A stretch of DNA of 64,000 nucleotides from Pseudomonas fluorescens. Lineage in GTDB: Bacteria > Pseudomonadota > Gammaproteobacteria > Pseudomonadales > Pseudomonadaceae. The position numbers and the translations under genes were made by a program. The stretch is from assembly GCF_005938625.1 (NCBI RefSeq), contig NZ_VCNJ01000040.1:62001-126000 (forward strand), given 5' to 3'. The notes beneath the pieces were generated by a model. It did no database searches. It saw only the letters and a program-made list of their open reading frames with translations, and was not told the origin of the DNA. The number at the start of each line of letters is the position of its first letter. Position 1 is the stretch's first letter. Positions 7,623 to 20,496 of this stretch are shown here, one piece after another.

Positions 7623-8912
7623 TTAGCCGCGGAACTCGCTGCGACCGTTGTACTTGGCCTTGCCATTCAACTGCTCTTCGATACGCAGCAGTTGGTTGTA
7701 CTTGGAAACGCGGTCGGAACGGCACAGCGAACCGGTCTTGATCTGGCCAGCCGAGGTGCCCACAGCCAGGTCGGCAATGGTCGAATCTTCGGTTTCGCCC
7801 GAACGGTGCGAGATCACTGCAGTGTAACCGGCAGCCTTGGCCATCTGGATGGCTTCCAGGGTTTCGGTCAGGGTGCCGATCTGGTTGAACTTGATCAGGA
7901 TCGAGTTGGCGATGTTTTTATCGATGCCCTCTTTCAGGATCTTGGTGTTGGTCACGAACAGGTCGTCGCCCACCAATTGAACCTTCTCGCCGATCTTGTC
8001 GGTGAGGATCTTCCAGCCAGCCCAGTCGGACTCGTCCAGACCGTCTTCGATCGAGATGATCGGGTAACGTTCGGTCAGGCCTTTCAGGTAGTCAGCGAAA
8101 CCTTCAGCAGTGAACACCTGGCCTTCGCCGGACAGATTGTACTTGCCGTCTTCGTAGAATTCGCTGGCCGCACAGTCCAGGGCCAGGGTCACGTCAGTGC
8201 CCAGCTTGTAACCGGCATTGGCCACAGCTTCGGAGATCACTTTCAGCGCGTCTTCGTTGGACGCCAGGTTCGGTGCGAAACCGCCTTCGTCGCCAACGGC
8301 AGTGCTCAGGCCACGGGCCTTCAGCACAGCTTTCAAGTGATGGAAAATCTCGGTGCCCATGCGCAGACCTTCCGAGAACGACTTGGCGCCAACCGGCTGC
8401 ACCATGAATTCCTGGATGTCGACGTTGTTATCGGCGTGCTCGCCACCGTTGATGATGTTCATCATCGGCACCGGCATCGAGTAAACACCCGGCGTGCCGT
8501 TGAGGTTGGCAATGTGTGCGTACAGCGGCAGGTCCTGATCCTGTGCAGCAGCCTTGGCCGCAGCCAGGGACACGGCGAGGATGGCGTTGGCGCCCAGAGT
8601 TGCCTTGTTTTCGGTACCGTCGAGCTTGATCATCGCGTGATCCAGGGCTTTCTGGTCGCTTGGGTCGGTACCCAGCAGCAGATCGCGGATCGGACCGTTG
8701 ATGTTGGCTACCGCTTTGAGCACGCCCTTGCCCAGGTAACGGCTCTTGTCGCCATCACGCAGCTCGAGCGCTTCACGCGAGCCAGTGGATGCACCGGACG
8801 GCGCGCACGCGCTGCCGATGATGCCGTTGTCGAGAAGCACGTCCGCTTCCACGGTGGGATTGCCACGGGAGTCGAGAACTTCACGACCTTTGATGTCGAC
8901 GATTTTTGCCAT
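7623..8912 (-). CDS. eno: Enolase (phosphopyruvate hydratase)
   Basis: Enolase (429 residues) interconverts 2-phosphoglycerate and phosphoenolpyruvate and is a component of RNA degradosomes in many proteobacteria. Family segments include the start MAKIVDIKGREVLDSRGNPT, the metal-binding SIEDGLDESDW, and the late SHRSGETEDSTIADLAVG with GQIKTGS. The ATG at 8912 follows GGAG and gives the exact family length; a longer open frame to 9038 adds an unrelated tail. The upstream neighbour kdsA consumes phosphoenolpyruvate, the product of this enzyme. Confidence 0.98.
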   Translation of the reverse strand: MAKIVDIKGREVLDSRGNPTVEADVLLDNGIIGSACAPSGASTGSREALELRDGDKSRYLGKGVLKAVANINGPIRDLLLGTDPSDQKALDHAMIKLDGTENKATLGANAILAVSLAAAKAAAQDQDLPLYAHIANLNGTPGVYSMPVPMMNIINGGEHADNNVDIQEFMVQPVGAKSFSEGLRMGTEIFHHLKAVLKARGLSTAVGDEGGFAPNLASNEDALKVISEAVANAGYKLGTDVTLALDCAASEFYEDGKYNLSGEGQVFTAEGFADYLKGLTERYPIISIEDGLDESDWAGWKILTDKIGEKVQLVGDDLFVTNTKILKEGIDKNIANSILIKFNQIGTLTETLEAIQMAKAAGYTAVISHRSGETEDSTIADLAVGTSAGQIKTGSLCRSDRVSKYNQLLRIEEQLNGKAKYNGRSEFRG

Positions 8913-9010
8913 TGTTGTAAACACTCCAAAGTTGACGAAAACGACGCAGCTAGAGGAAATCTTTTTACCGTCGGCAAGGGGTGTGCAGCGGGCAGACTTG
9001 CAGACGATAA

Positions 9011-9034
9011 CGCTCATGCCCGAGGGCATGAGCG
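9011..9034. other. Perfect 10-bp hairpin in the kdsA-eno gap
   Basis: CGCTCATGCC and GGCATGAGCG form a perfect stem with a CGAG loop, between the kdsA stop and the eno start. On the minus strand it is followed by GTTATCG, not a T-run, so it looks more like an attenuator, processing site or protein-binding site than a classical terminator. The remainder of this 157-base gap shows nothing I can name. Confidence 0.5.
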
Positions 9035-9069
9035 ACAAATCGTGCGGTACTTTACCGGAGAATTGAGTG

Positions 9070-9915
9070 TTACGCGGTTTCTACCGTCGGAAAACTCTTC
9101 ACCAGTTCGTCCAGAGCTTTGAGCTGGGCCAGGAATGGCTCCAGTTTGTCCAGACGCAAGGCGCAAGGGCCGTCGCATTTGGCGTTGTCCGGATCCGGAT
9201 GCGCTTCGAGGAACAGACCCGCCAGCGACTGGCTCATGCCGGCCTTGGCCAGATCCAGAACCTGTGCACGGCGACCGCCGGCGGAGTCGGCACGACCACC
9301 CGGCATTTGCAGCGCATGGGTCACGTCGAAGAATACCGGGTACTCGAACTGCTTCATGATGCCGAAGCCGAGCATGTCGACCACGAGGTTGTTGTAGCCG
9401 AAGCTCGAACCACGCTCGCAGAGGATCAATTGATCGTTACCCGCTTCCACGCACTTGTTCAGGATGTGTTTCATTTCCTGAGGTGCGAGGAACTGGGCTT
9501 TCTTGATGTTGATCACTGCATTGGTCTTGGCCATCGCGACGACCAGATCGGTCTGGCGCGACAGGAAGGCCGGCAGTTGAATGATGTCGCAGACCTCAGC
9601 GACGACCGCGGCCTGATCAGGCTCGTGGACGTCGGTGATGATCGGCACGCCGAAGGCTTGTTTGATGTCCTGGAAGATGCGCATGCCCTCTTCCAGGCCA
9701 GGACCACGATAGGAGGTCACAGAAGAACGGTTGGCCTTGTCGAAACTGGCCTTGAACACGTAAGGGATACCGAGTTTCTCGGTGACCTTCACGTACTCTT
9801 CGCAAACCTGCATGGCCATGTCACGGCTTTCCAGCACGTTCATGCCGCCGAACAGCACCATGGGTTTGTCGTTGGCAATCTCGATGTCGCCGACGCGGAT
9901 GATCTTCTGTGCCAT
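9070..9915 (-). CDS. kdsA: 3-deoxy-D-manno-octulosonate 8-phosphate synthase
   Basis: KdsA (281 residues) condenses arabinose 5-phosphate with phosphoenolpyruvate to make KDO 8-phosphate for the lipopolysaccharide inner core. Motifs include VFKASFDKANRSS, the PEP-binding IITDVHEPDQAA, and LCERGSSFGYNNLVVD. The protein is full length. It starts 5 bases after the pyrG stop, so it is probably co-transcribed with pyrG, and eno follows after a 157-base gap. Confidence 0.97.
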   Translation of the reverse strand: MAQKIIRVGDIEIANDKPMVLFGGMNVLESRDMAMQVCEEYVKVTEKLGIPYVFKASFDKANRSSVTSYRGPGLEEGMRIFQDIKQAFGVPIITDVHEPDQAAVVAEVCDIIQLPAFLSRQTDLVVAMAKTNAVINIKKAQFLAPQEMKHILNKCVEAGNDQLILCERGSSFGYNNLVVDMLGFGIMKQFEYPVFFDVTHALQMPGGRADSAGGRRAQVLDLAKAGMSQSLAGLFLEAHPDPDNAKCDGPCALRLDKLEPFLAQLKALDELVKSFPTVETA

Positions 9916-9920
9916 CGGGG

Positions 9921-11552
9921 TTACGCCTTCTTCTGGTGTTGAGCCAACGCGGCTTTGACAAAACCGCTGAACAGCGGATGGCCATCGCGTGGTGTCGAGG
10001 TGAACTCAGGGTGGAACTGGCAAGCGACGAACCATGGGTGATCGGCCGCCTCCACCACTTCAACCAGCGCAGCATCAGCGGAGCGACCGGAGATTTTCAG
10101 GCCGGCTTCGATCAGTTGTGGCAGCAGGTTGTTGTTCACTTCGTAACGGTGACGGTGACGCTCGACGATCACGTCCTTGCCATAGCAGTCGTGCACCTTG
10201 GAGCCGGCTTCGAGCAGGCAGTCCTGAGCGCCGAGACGCATGGTGCCGCCCAGGTCGGACGATTCGGTACGCACTTCAACGGCACCGGTCGCGTCTTCCC
10301 ACTCGGTGATCAGACCGACAACCGGATGGCCGCTGGCGCGATCGAACTCGGTGGAGTTGGCGTCTTTCCAGCCCATCACGTTACGGGCGAATTCGATGAC
10401 CGCCACTTGCATACCGAGGCAGATGCCGAGATACGGAACCTTGTTTTCGCGAGCGTACTGAACGGCAGTGATCTTGCCTTCCACGCCGCGCAGACCGAAG
10501 CCGCCCGGTACGAGAATCGCATCAACACCTTCGAGCAGCGCAGTGCCCTGGTTTTCGATGTCTTCGGAGTCGATGTAACGCAGATTGACCTTGGTGCGAT
10601 TGCTGATGCCGGCGTGACTCATCGCTTCGATCAGCGACTTGTAAGCGTCCAGCAGCTCCATGTACTTGCCGACCATGGCGATGGTCACTTCGTGTTCCGG
10701 GTTCAGCTTGGCGTCAACCACCGCTTCCCACTCGGACAGATCAGCGCTGCCGCATTGCAGACCGAAACGCTCAACGACGAAATCGTCCAGACCTTGCGAG
10801 TGCAGGATGCCCGGGATCTTGTAGATGGTGTCGGCGTCTTCCAGCGCGATCACCGCACGTTCTTCAACGTTGGTGAACTGAGCGATCTTGCGACGCGACG
10901 AGATGTCGATCGGATGATCGGAACGGCACACCAGCACGTCCGGCTGCAGACCGATCGAACGCAGCTCTTTTACCGAGTGCTGGGTTGGTTTGGTCTTGGT
11001 CTCGCCGGCGGTGGCGATGTACGGCACCAGCGTCAGGTGCATCAGCATCGCGCGCTTGGCGCCGACTTCGAAACGCAGTTGACGGATGGCTTCAAGGAAA
11101 GGTTGCGACTCGATGTCACCGACGGTGCCACCGATTTCAACCATCGCCACGTCAGCGTCACCGGCACCCTTGATGATGCGGCGCTTGATTTCGTCGGTGA
11201 TGTGCGGGATTACCTGGATGGTCGCACCCAGGTAGTCACCACGGCGCTCTTTGCGCAGCACGTGCTCGTAGACACGGCCAGTGGTGAAGTTGTTGTTCTG
11301 GGTCATGGTCGTGCGGATGAACCGCTCGTAGTGGCCCAGGTCCAGGTCGGTTTCGGCGCCGTCGTGGGTGACGAACACTTCACCGTGCTGGAACGGGCTC
11401 ATCGTGCCCGGGTCGACGTTGATGTACGGGTCCAGCTTCAGCATGGTGACCTTAAGTCCCCGCGCCTCCAGGATGGCCGCCAATGAAGCCGATGCAATGC
11501 CTTTCCCCAATGAAGAAACAACACCGCCCGTGACGAATATGTAGCGCGTCAT
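9921..11552 (-). CDS. pyrG: CTP synthase
   Basis: CTP synthase (543 residues) aminates UTP to CTP using ATP and glutamine. The N-terminal synthetase domain begins MTRYIFVTGGVVSSLGKGI (P-loop-like), followed by DPYINVDPGTMSPFQHGEVF. The C-terminal class I glutamine amidotransferase carries the nucleophile in YLGICLGMQVAV and the late histidine-glutamate pair in CQFHPEFTS. A 274-base gap separates it from tilS and probably holds its promoter, though I could not place one reliably. kdsA follows 5 bases downstream. Confidence 0.98.
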   Translation of the reverse strand: MTRYIFVTGGVVSSLGKGIASASLAAILEARGLKVTMLKLDPYINVDPGTMSPFQHGEVFVTHDGAETDLDLGHYERFIRTTMTQNNNFTTGRVYEHVLRKERRGDYLGATIQVIPHITDEIKRRIIKGAGDADVAMVEIGGTVGDIESQPFLEAIRQLRFEVGAKRAMLMHLTLVPYIATAGETKTKPTQHSVKELRSIGLQPDVLVCRSDHPIDISSRRKIAQFTNVEERAVIALEDADTIYKIPGILHSQGLDDFVVERFGLQCGSADLSEWEAVVDAKLNPEHEVTIAMVGKYMELLDAYKSLIEAMSHAGISNRTKVNLRYIDSEDIENQGTALLEGVDAILVPGGFGLRGVEGKITAVQYARENKVPYLGICLGMQVAVIEFARNVMGWKDANSTEFDRASGHPVVGLITEWEDATGAVEVRTESSDLGGTMRLGAQDCLLEAGSKVHDCYGKDVIVERHRHRYEVNNNLLPQLIEAGLKISGRSADAALVEVVEAADHPWFVACQFHPEFTSTPRDGHPLFSGFVKAALAQHQKKA

Positions 11553-11826
11553 GAAAAACCCTAGAAGTCTGCGTTAAAGCGGTACGAGCCGCCGGGGAAA
11601 GCGAAGGAAGGCCGAAGCCCCCGATCACCTGCATTAATCACAGTGCACCTTTCAAAAAAACCGCCGCGTTGGGACAGACCGGCAGGTGAAACACCGGTAC
11701 GTTGCTCGCTACACATTTTTTGGAATCGCCCAGCAAAGACTGCTTGGTAATCGGCAACTCCTGCAATTCAGGCGAATCCACAGAAGTTGTATCAAGAAGG
11801 GAGCGTAGTCTACCGGAATGCTCCTT

Positions 11827-13155
11827 TCAGCTCAAACCTTGATCTTCGTCTGTTGGCTGCCAATGCAATTTCCAGCCGTCCAGCACAGGGCCATCAAGTC
11901 CCGGCAGGTTCGCCACCGCGAGCAATTCATCGCCGCGAAACAGCAGCGGCAATCTGCCACGGACGAAACCCGGCACCGAGCGCTCATTGAGCAGGCGCTT
12001 GAGGTCGCGATGGCCGCGATCCGCCAGATGCATCACTTCACCGCCCTGACGATAGACAATGCGCAGCGGCCCGCAAGGCGACTGCCCCGTGAACATGACA
12101 CGTCCGTTATCGGCCAAGCGTAGCGCTGACGCCGGGCTCTGCCACTCGGTGCCGATCACTGGAGTGCGTAGCCAGTCGCCGCTGAGCCACCACAGACGAC
12201 CGGCACTGCGGTGGAGCTCGCCATCGGCCAGGCGCCAGATCGGTGAGGCATCGTGAGCGGCCTCGCACAGATCCATCCATCCCGACCAATGGTCGCTATC
12301 GGGCAGTTGTGTAAAGGGCTCGAGCCAATGGCTGATCGCGTTTCGTTGGCGGGCGGCGGACAGAGCGGCAAGTGGCGCCAGTTCCAGCGACGGCAAACCC
12401 AACCATGCGAAATCATGAGCAGTCGCGGCTTGTGCCAGATCGATCTGCGCCAGTTCATCGAGCAGCCCCTGGGCTTCACGCAGATGCGCGGCACTGCGGG
12501 CCATGCTCGCCTGCGCTTGTGGCCAGCGCCCGGTCAGCAGCGGCATGACTTGATGGCGCAGATAGTTGCGCGAGAATTGCCGATCCTCATTCGATGGGTC
12601 TTCAATCCAGCGCAATTGATGAGTCTGCGCATACGCCTCCAGCTCGGAACGAGAGAAGTCCAGCAAAGGGCGAATCAGTGTGCCCTGCCCCACTGGCCGT
12701 TGCTGCGGCATCCCGCCAAGCCCTCTGACACCGGCACCGCGCAACAGACGAAACAGCAGCGTTTCTGCCTGATCGTCACGATGCTGACCGGTCAGCAGTA
12801 CATCATTGGCTTGCGTCAGCGCACTGAACACAGCGTATCGCGCATCCCGCGCCGCCCGCTCCAGACTCGCGCCCGGCTGCACCTTCACCCGTTCAATCAG
12901 CAACGGCACGCCCAGTGCGTCGCAAACTGCTTGGCAATGCTGCGGCCACGCATCAGCCGCAGCCTGGAGGCCGTGATGGATATGGATGGCGCTTAACGGA
13001 GGGAGTGATACGTTTTTTGCCAGATCGGCAAGCAGATGCAGCAGAACAGTTGAGTCGAGGCCACCAGAGAAGGCGATACGCCAATGAGCGGCATTGCGCC
13101 AAGGCTCAAGTTTCAGCAATAGCCGGGAAGGCAAATCACTCTTCGAAGAATTCAT
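11827..13155 (-). CDS. tilS: tRNA(Ile)-lysidine synthase
   Basis: TilS (442 residues) uses ATP to attach lysine to C34 of the tRNA-Ile that reads AUA, changing its decoding from Met to Ile. The PP-loop FSGGLDSTVLLHLLADL lies near residues 29-45, and GQHRDDQAETLLFRLLRGAG is the second family signature. The C-terminal TilS domains are present, judging by length. It follows accA, a conserved Pseudomonas order, with a palindromic repeat in the gap. Confidence 0.95.
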   Translation of the reverse strand: MNSSKSDLPSRLLLKLEPWRNAAHWRIAFSGGLDSTVLLHLLADLAKNVSLPPLSAIHIHHGLQAAADAWPQHCQAVCDALGVPLLIERVKVQPGASLERAARDARYAVFSALTQANDVLLTGQHRDDQAETLLFRLLRGAGVRGLGGMPQQRPVGQGTLIRPLLDFSRSELEAYAQTHQLRWIEDPSNEDRQFSRNYLRHQVMPLLTGRWPQAQASMARSAAHLREAQGLLDELAQIDLAQAATAHDFAWLGLPSLELAPLAALSAARQRNAISHWLEPFTQLPDSDHWSGWMDLCEAAHDASPIWRLADGELHRSAGRLWWLSGDWLRTPVIGTEWQSPASALRLADNGRVMFTGQSPCGPLRIVYRQGGEVMHLADRGHRDLKRLLNERSVPGFVRGRLPLLFRGDELLAVANLPGLDGPVLDGWKLHWQPTDEDQGLS

Positions 13156-13178
13156 AGAGAGGGTCGCTTCTCAAGGAT

Positions 13179-13248
13179 CCTGTAGGAGCTGCCGAAGGCT
13201 GCGATCTTTTGATCTCGGAAGATCGCAGCCTTCGGCAGCGCCTACAGG
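13179..13248. repeat. Long palindromic repeat between accA and tilS
   Basis: CCTGTAGGAGCTGCCGAAGG and its near-perfect inverse (ending at 13248) form a roughly 30-bp stem around a short loop, with GCTGCGATCTT/AAGATCGCAGC inside. I recognise the spelling TGTAGGAGCTGCCGAAGGCT as a common dispersed Pseudomonas repeat, distinct from the GCGAGC-type REPs in this window. It sits 16 bases past the accA stop and could end or stabilise that transcript. Confidence 0.85.
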
Positions 13249-13263
13249 GGTATTGCGTTCGAC

Positions 13264-14211
13264 TTAGAGACCGTAGCTCATCAGTCGATCATAACGGCGC
13301 TTCAATAGCGCTTCGTTATCGAACTTCTTCAACATCGCCAGTTGCGAGCTCAGCTCGGCACGGATCGATGCTGCCGCGGCAGCCGGATCACGGTGTGCGC
13401 CGCCCAGAGGCTCGCCAATCACCTTGTCGACAATGCCCAAGCCTTTCAGGCGCTCGGCGGTGATACCCATCGCTTCAGCAGCATCCGGCGCTTTTTCAGC
13501 GGTTTTCCACAGAATCGAAGCGCAACCTTCCGGCGAGATCACCGCGTAGGTCGAGTATTGCAGCATGTTCAGCTGATCGCAGACACCAATCGCCAATGCA
13601 CCGCCGGAACCACCTTCACCGATAACGGTGGCAATGATCGGGGTCTTCAGACGCGACATCACACGCAGGTTCCAGGCAATCGCTTCGCTCTGGTTGCGCT
13701 CTTCAGCGTCGATACCCGGATAGGCACCCGGGGTGTCGATGAAGGTCAGGATCGGCATCTTGAAACGCTCGGCCATCTCCATCAGACGGCAAGCCTTGCG
13801 GTAGCCTTCCGGACGCGGCATGCCGAAGTTGCGGCGCACCTTCTCACGGACTTCACGGCCCTTCTGGTGACCGATGATCATCACCGGCTGATCTTCCAGA
13901 CGGGCGATACCGCCAACGATTGCGGCGTCGTCAGAGAAGTGACGGTCGCCGTGCAGTTCGTCGAACTCGGTGAAGATGTGCTCGATATAGTCGAGGGTGT
14001 ACGGGCGTTTCGGGTGACGCGCCAGGCGTGCGATCTGCCAGCTGGTCAACTTGCCGAAGATGTCTTCGGTCAGCGTTTTGCTCTTGTCCTGCAGGCGGGA
14101 GATCTCATCGCCGATATTCAGCGAATTGTCATTACCGACCAAGCGCAACTCTTCGATCTTGGCTTGCAGGTCGGCGATCGGCTGTTCGAAATCTAGAAAA
14201 TTCGGGTTCAT
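13264..14211 (-). CDS. accA: Acetyl-CoA carboxylase carboxyltransferase subunit alpha
   Basis: AccA (315 residues) pairs with the zinc-bearing AccD subunit to transfer carboxyl from biotin to acetyl-CoA, the first committed step of fatty-acid synthesis. Clear segments are PYTLDYIEHIFTEFDELHGD, FIDTPGAYPGIDAEERNQSE and GEGGSGGALAIGVCDQ. The ATG at 14211 (MNPNFLDFEQPIADLQAKIE) gives the family length; a frame open to 14238 adds nine unrelated codons. It follows dnaE with a 139-base gap. Confidence 0.97.
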   Translation of the reverse strand: MNPNFLDFEQPIADLQAKIEELRLVGNDNSLNIGDEISRLQDKSKTLTEDIFGKLTSWQIARLARHPKRPYTLDYIEHIFTEFDELHGDRHFSDDAAIVGGIARLEDQPVMIIGHQKGREVREKVRRNFGMPRPEGYRKACRLMEMAERFKMPILTFIDTPGAYPGIDAEERNQSEAIAWNLRVMSRLKTPIIATVIGEGGSGGALAIGVCDQLNMLQYSTYAVISPEGCASILWKTAEKAPDAAEAMGITAERLKGLGIVDKVIGEPLGGAHRDPAAAAASIRAELSSQLAMLKKFDNEALLKRRYDRLMSYGL

Positions 14212-14350
14212 AGGCGTCCGTCTTGGGTCGTGTCCCAAATGAGCTTGGGCCGGCCGGTTGTCTATTCGCGCCCTACCTTAAGGGAGAGGCGCGCTGAGGT
14301 CGAGATTAAAAATTCAGGTTGCGGGCAAGCGCAGTGATGGCACTTGCCGG

Positions 14351-17872
<3,522 letters not shown>

Positions 17873-17903
17873 AGTGATCCTGTCCAGTTACATAGAGACA
17901 ACA

Positions 17904-17925
17904 AGGCCCGGATTGTACCGGGCCT
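17904..17925 (-). terminator. Hairpin between rnhB and dnaE
   Basis: AGGCCCGG and CCGGGCCT form an 8-bp GC-rich stem with a 6-base loop, followed on the minus strand by TGTTGTCTCT. It lies in the 76-base gap after rnhB. The T-run is imperfect, so termination is probably partial. Confidence 0.55.
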
Positions 17926-17948
17926 CGAACAAAACATCAGCCTTGCGA

Positions 17949-18590
17949 CTAAACCTGTGTCAGGCCTTCGAGCGCTTCATAAGCCTGACGCACCGGGGCG
18001 AACGAGCGCCGGTGAATCGGCGTCGGGCCAAGCCGCACCAACGCTTCCAGATGAACGGGCGTCGGATAGCCTTTATGGCCACCGATGCCGTAACCCGGGT
18101 AGATCAATTCAAACGCGGCCATTTCACGGTCGCGGCTGACCTTGGCCAGAATCGACGCGGCAGCGATGGCTGGAACCTTGCCGTCGCCCTGCACGACCGC
18201 TTCGGCGCGCATCGGCAGTTGCGGGCAGCGGTTGCCGTCGATCATCGCCAGTTTCGGCTGGATGTGCAGGCCAGCGACGGCGCGCTGCATGGCCAGCATG
18301 GTTGCGTGGAGGATGTTCAGCTCGTCGATTTCCTCGACTTCCGCACGGGCGATGCACCAGCTCAGGGATTTCTCGATGATTTCGTCATAGAGCTTTTCGC
18401 GCTTGGCTTCGGTGAGTTTCTTCGAGTCGTTGAGGCCGAGGATCGGCCGGTTCGGATCGAGAATCACCGCCGCTGTCACCACCGCACCGCACAAAGGGCC
18501 ACGACCGACTTCATCGACGCCGGCCACCAGGTCTTCAACTTCGGCGACCAGGGTGAAATCCAGGCCCATCTGCATGCTTGTCTTGCTCAT
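17949..18590 (-). CDS. rnhB: Ribonuclease HII
   Basis: RNase HII (213 residues) cuts RNA in RNA-DNA hybrids, including single misincorporated ribonucleotides. The active-site start VAGVDEVGRGPLCGAVV contains the D-E pair, and LAMIDGNRCP and ASILAKVSRDREM supply the other acidic residues. The ATG at 18590 overlaps the lpxB stop by four bases; a second ATG five codons in (MQMGLDF) is also possible. Coupling to lpxB and proximity to dnaE are conserved in Gram-negative bacteria. Confidence 0.96.
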   Translation of the reverse strand: MSKTSMQMGLDFTLVAEVEDLVAGVDEVGRGPLCGAVVTAAVILDPNRPILGLNDSKKLTEAKREKLYDEIIEKSLSWCIARAEVEEIDELNILHATMLAMQRAVAGLHIQPKLAMIDGNRCPQLPMRAEAVVQGDGKVPAIAAASILAKVSRDREMAAFELIYPGYGIGGHKGYPTPVHLEALVRLGPTPIHRRSFAPVRQAYEALEGLTQV

Positions 18591-19717
18591 CGTGTCTGAC
18601 CGATCAGGTTGAGGACGGCGTCCGCCGCCTGATTGGAGGCGTCCAGCCGCAGCGTGCGGTGGATCTCATCAAAGCCGCGCGTCTGTTCTTCGCCACCTTC
18701 GATCAATGGCGACAGGGTCTGCGCCAGTGCTTCGACTGTTGCATCATCCTGCAATAATTCTGGCACCAGCAGACGTTGGGCCAGCAGGTTCGGCAGCGAC
18801 ACGTACGGGCTCTTGACCATGCGTTTAAGTATCCAGAACGTCAGCGGTGCCAAACGGTACGCCACCACCATCGGTCGCTTGTACAACAGTGCTTCAAGGG
18901 TGGCGGTGCCGGAAGCGATCAACACGGCGTTGCACGCCGCCAGAGCGAGGTGGGATTTGCCATCGAGCAAGGTCACCGGCAGATCGCGGCCGGCGAGCAT
19001 CTCTTCAAGTTGCGCGCGACGCTCCGGGTTGGCGCACGGGATGACAAAGCGCAAACCCGGGCGCAATGCACGCAGACGTTCAGCGGTATCGAGGAACAGC
19101 GCGCCCAGTCGGGACACTTCGCCGCCACGGCTGCCGGGCATCAACGCCACCAGCGGGCCGTCGGGCAAGCCCAGCTCGGCACGCGCCGCAGCGCGATCGG
19201 CCTCCAGCGGAATGGTGTCGGCCAGCGTGTGGCCAACGAACCGCACCGGCACGCCTTTGTCTTCGTAGAATTTTGCTTCGAACGGCAGCAGTGTCAGCAT
19301 CAGATCACAGCCTTCGCGGATCTTCAGCACACGCTTCTGGCGCCACGCCCATACCGACGGGCTGACGTAATGGACGGTCTTGATCCCAGCCTGACGCAGC
19401 TTCAATTCGATATTGAGGTTGAAGTCCGGTGCATCGATACCGATGAACACGTCCGGCTTCGCGGCGATCAGCGTGGCGATCAGGTCCTTGCGGCGCTTGA
19501 GCAACTCACGCAAACGGCCGAGGACTTCCACCAGACCCATGACCGACAAACGTTCCATGGGAAAATAGGAGGTCAACCCCTCGGCCTGCATCAACGGGCC
19601 GCCGACGCCGATGAACTCGACCGCCGGGTGTTGAGCCTTGAGCGCGCGCATGAGGCCGGCGCCGAGAATGTCACCGGAAGCTTCACCCGCCACCAGCGCA
19701 ATACGCAGATTGGCCAT
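18587..19717 (-). CDS. lpxB: Lipid-A-disaccharide synthase
   Basis: LpxB (376 residues) is a peripheral inner-membrane glycosyltransferase joining lipid X to UDP-2,3-diacylglucosamine to give lipid A disaccharide 1-phosphate. Recognisable segments are ALVAGEASGDILGAGLMRAL, VYVSPSVWAW-type HYVSPSVWAWRQKRV, and ALMPGSRGGEVSRL. It starts 2 bases after the lpxA stop and its end overlaps rnhB by four, within the fabZ-lpxA-lpxB-rnhB run. Confidence 0.97.
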   Translation of the reverse strand: MANLRIALVAGEASGDILGAGLMRALKAQHPAVEFIGVGGPLMQAEGLTSYFPMERLSVMGLVEVLGRLRELLKRRKDLIATLIAAKPDVFIGIDAPDFNLNIELKLRQAGIKTVHYVSPSVWAWRQKRVLKIREGCDLMLTLLPFEAKFYEDKGVPVRFVGHTLADTIPLEADRAAARAELGLPDGPLVALMPGSRGGEVSRLGALFLDTAERLRALRPGLRFVIPCANPERRAQLEEMLAGRDLPVTLLDGKSHLALAACNAVLIASGTATLEALLYKRPMVVAYRLAPLTFWILKRMVKSPYVSLPNLLAQRLLVPELLQDDATVEALAQTLSPLIEGGEEQTRGFDEIHRTLRLDASNQAADAVLNLIGQTR

Positions 19718-19719
19718 GA

Positions 19720-20496
19720 TCAGCGAGTGATGCCGCGAGTCGACGACTGAATGGAGTCACGGAATATCGCGACTTCCGGGAACTGCGCCGCAGGTTCGGC
19801 CAGCTCAGCCAGCGCCTGTTCGACCGTGAGGCCCTGGCGATAGACGGTTTTGTAAGCGCGACGCAGGGTGTGGATCGCGTCCTCGCTGAAGCCGCGACGG
19901 CGCATGCCTTCGAAGTTCATGCTGCGCGCTTCGGCCGGGTTGCCGAACACGGTGACGAACGCCGGGACGTCCTTGCCAATGGCAGTGCCCATGCCGGAAA
20001 AGCTGTGCGCGCCAATGTGGCAATACTGGTGAACAAGGGTGAACCCGGAGAGGATCGCCCAGTCATCCACATGCACATGGCCGGCCAACGCCGTGTTGTT
20101 GACCAGAATGCAGTGGTTGCCGATGACACTGTCGTGCCCGATGTGCGCATAGGCCATGATCAGGTTGTGATCGCCCAGGGTGGTTTCCGAACGGTCTTGA
20201 ACGGTGCCACGGTGGATGGTCACACCTTCACGAATGACGTTGTGGTCACCGATCACCAGGCGGGTTTCTTCGCCTTTGTATTTCAGATCGGGCGTGTCTT
20301 CGCCTACCGAGGAAAACTGATAGATGCGATTGTGCTTGCCGATGCGGGTCGGGCCTTTGAGGATTACATGCGGCCCGATCACGCTACCCTCGCCGATTTC
20401 CACACCTGCGCCGATGATCGACCACGGGCCGACCTCGACGCCGTCGGCCAGAACGGCCGACGGATCGATGATTGCGCGAGGGTCAATCAAACTCAT
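19720..20496 (-). CDS. lpxA: UDP-N-acetylglucosamine acyltransferase LpxA
   Basis: LpxA (258 residues) adds 3-hydroxyacyl from acyl carrier protein to UDP-GlcNAc, the first step of lipid A synthesis. It is a left-handed beta-helix of hexapeptide repeats, visible as recurring I/V/L positions every six residues (for example IIGAGVEIGEGSVIGPHVIL). The segment MAYAHIGHDSVIGNHCI carries the catalytic histidine. The start overlaps the fabZ stop by four bases. Confidence 0.97.
   Translation of the reverse strand: MSLIDPRAIIDPSAVLADGVEVGPWSIIGAGVEIGEGSVIGPHVILKGPTRIGKHNRIYQFSSVGEDTPDLKYKGEETRLVIGDHNVIREGVTIHRGTVQDRSETTLGDHNLIMAYAHIGHDSVIGNHCILVNNTALAGHVHVDDWAILSGFTLVHQYCHIGAHSFSGMGTAIGKDVPAFVTVFGNPAEARSMNFEGMRRRGFSEDAIHTLRRAYKTVYRQGLTVEQALAELAEPAAQFPEVAIFRDSIQSSTRGITR

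Noticed and set aside
11561..11716. A 51-codon minus-strand frame in the pyrG leader region (starts MCSEQRTGVSP)
   Set aside because: It ends just before pyrG and could suggest a leader peptide, but it has no ribosome binding site and no attenuator hairpin follows. The rest of this 274-base gap shows nothing I can name.
17912..17917. TACAAT on the minus strand as a dnaE -10 box
   Set aside because: It is the loop of a GC-rich hairpin and has no -35 at a usable distance.
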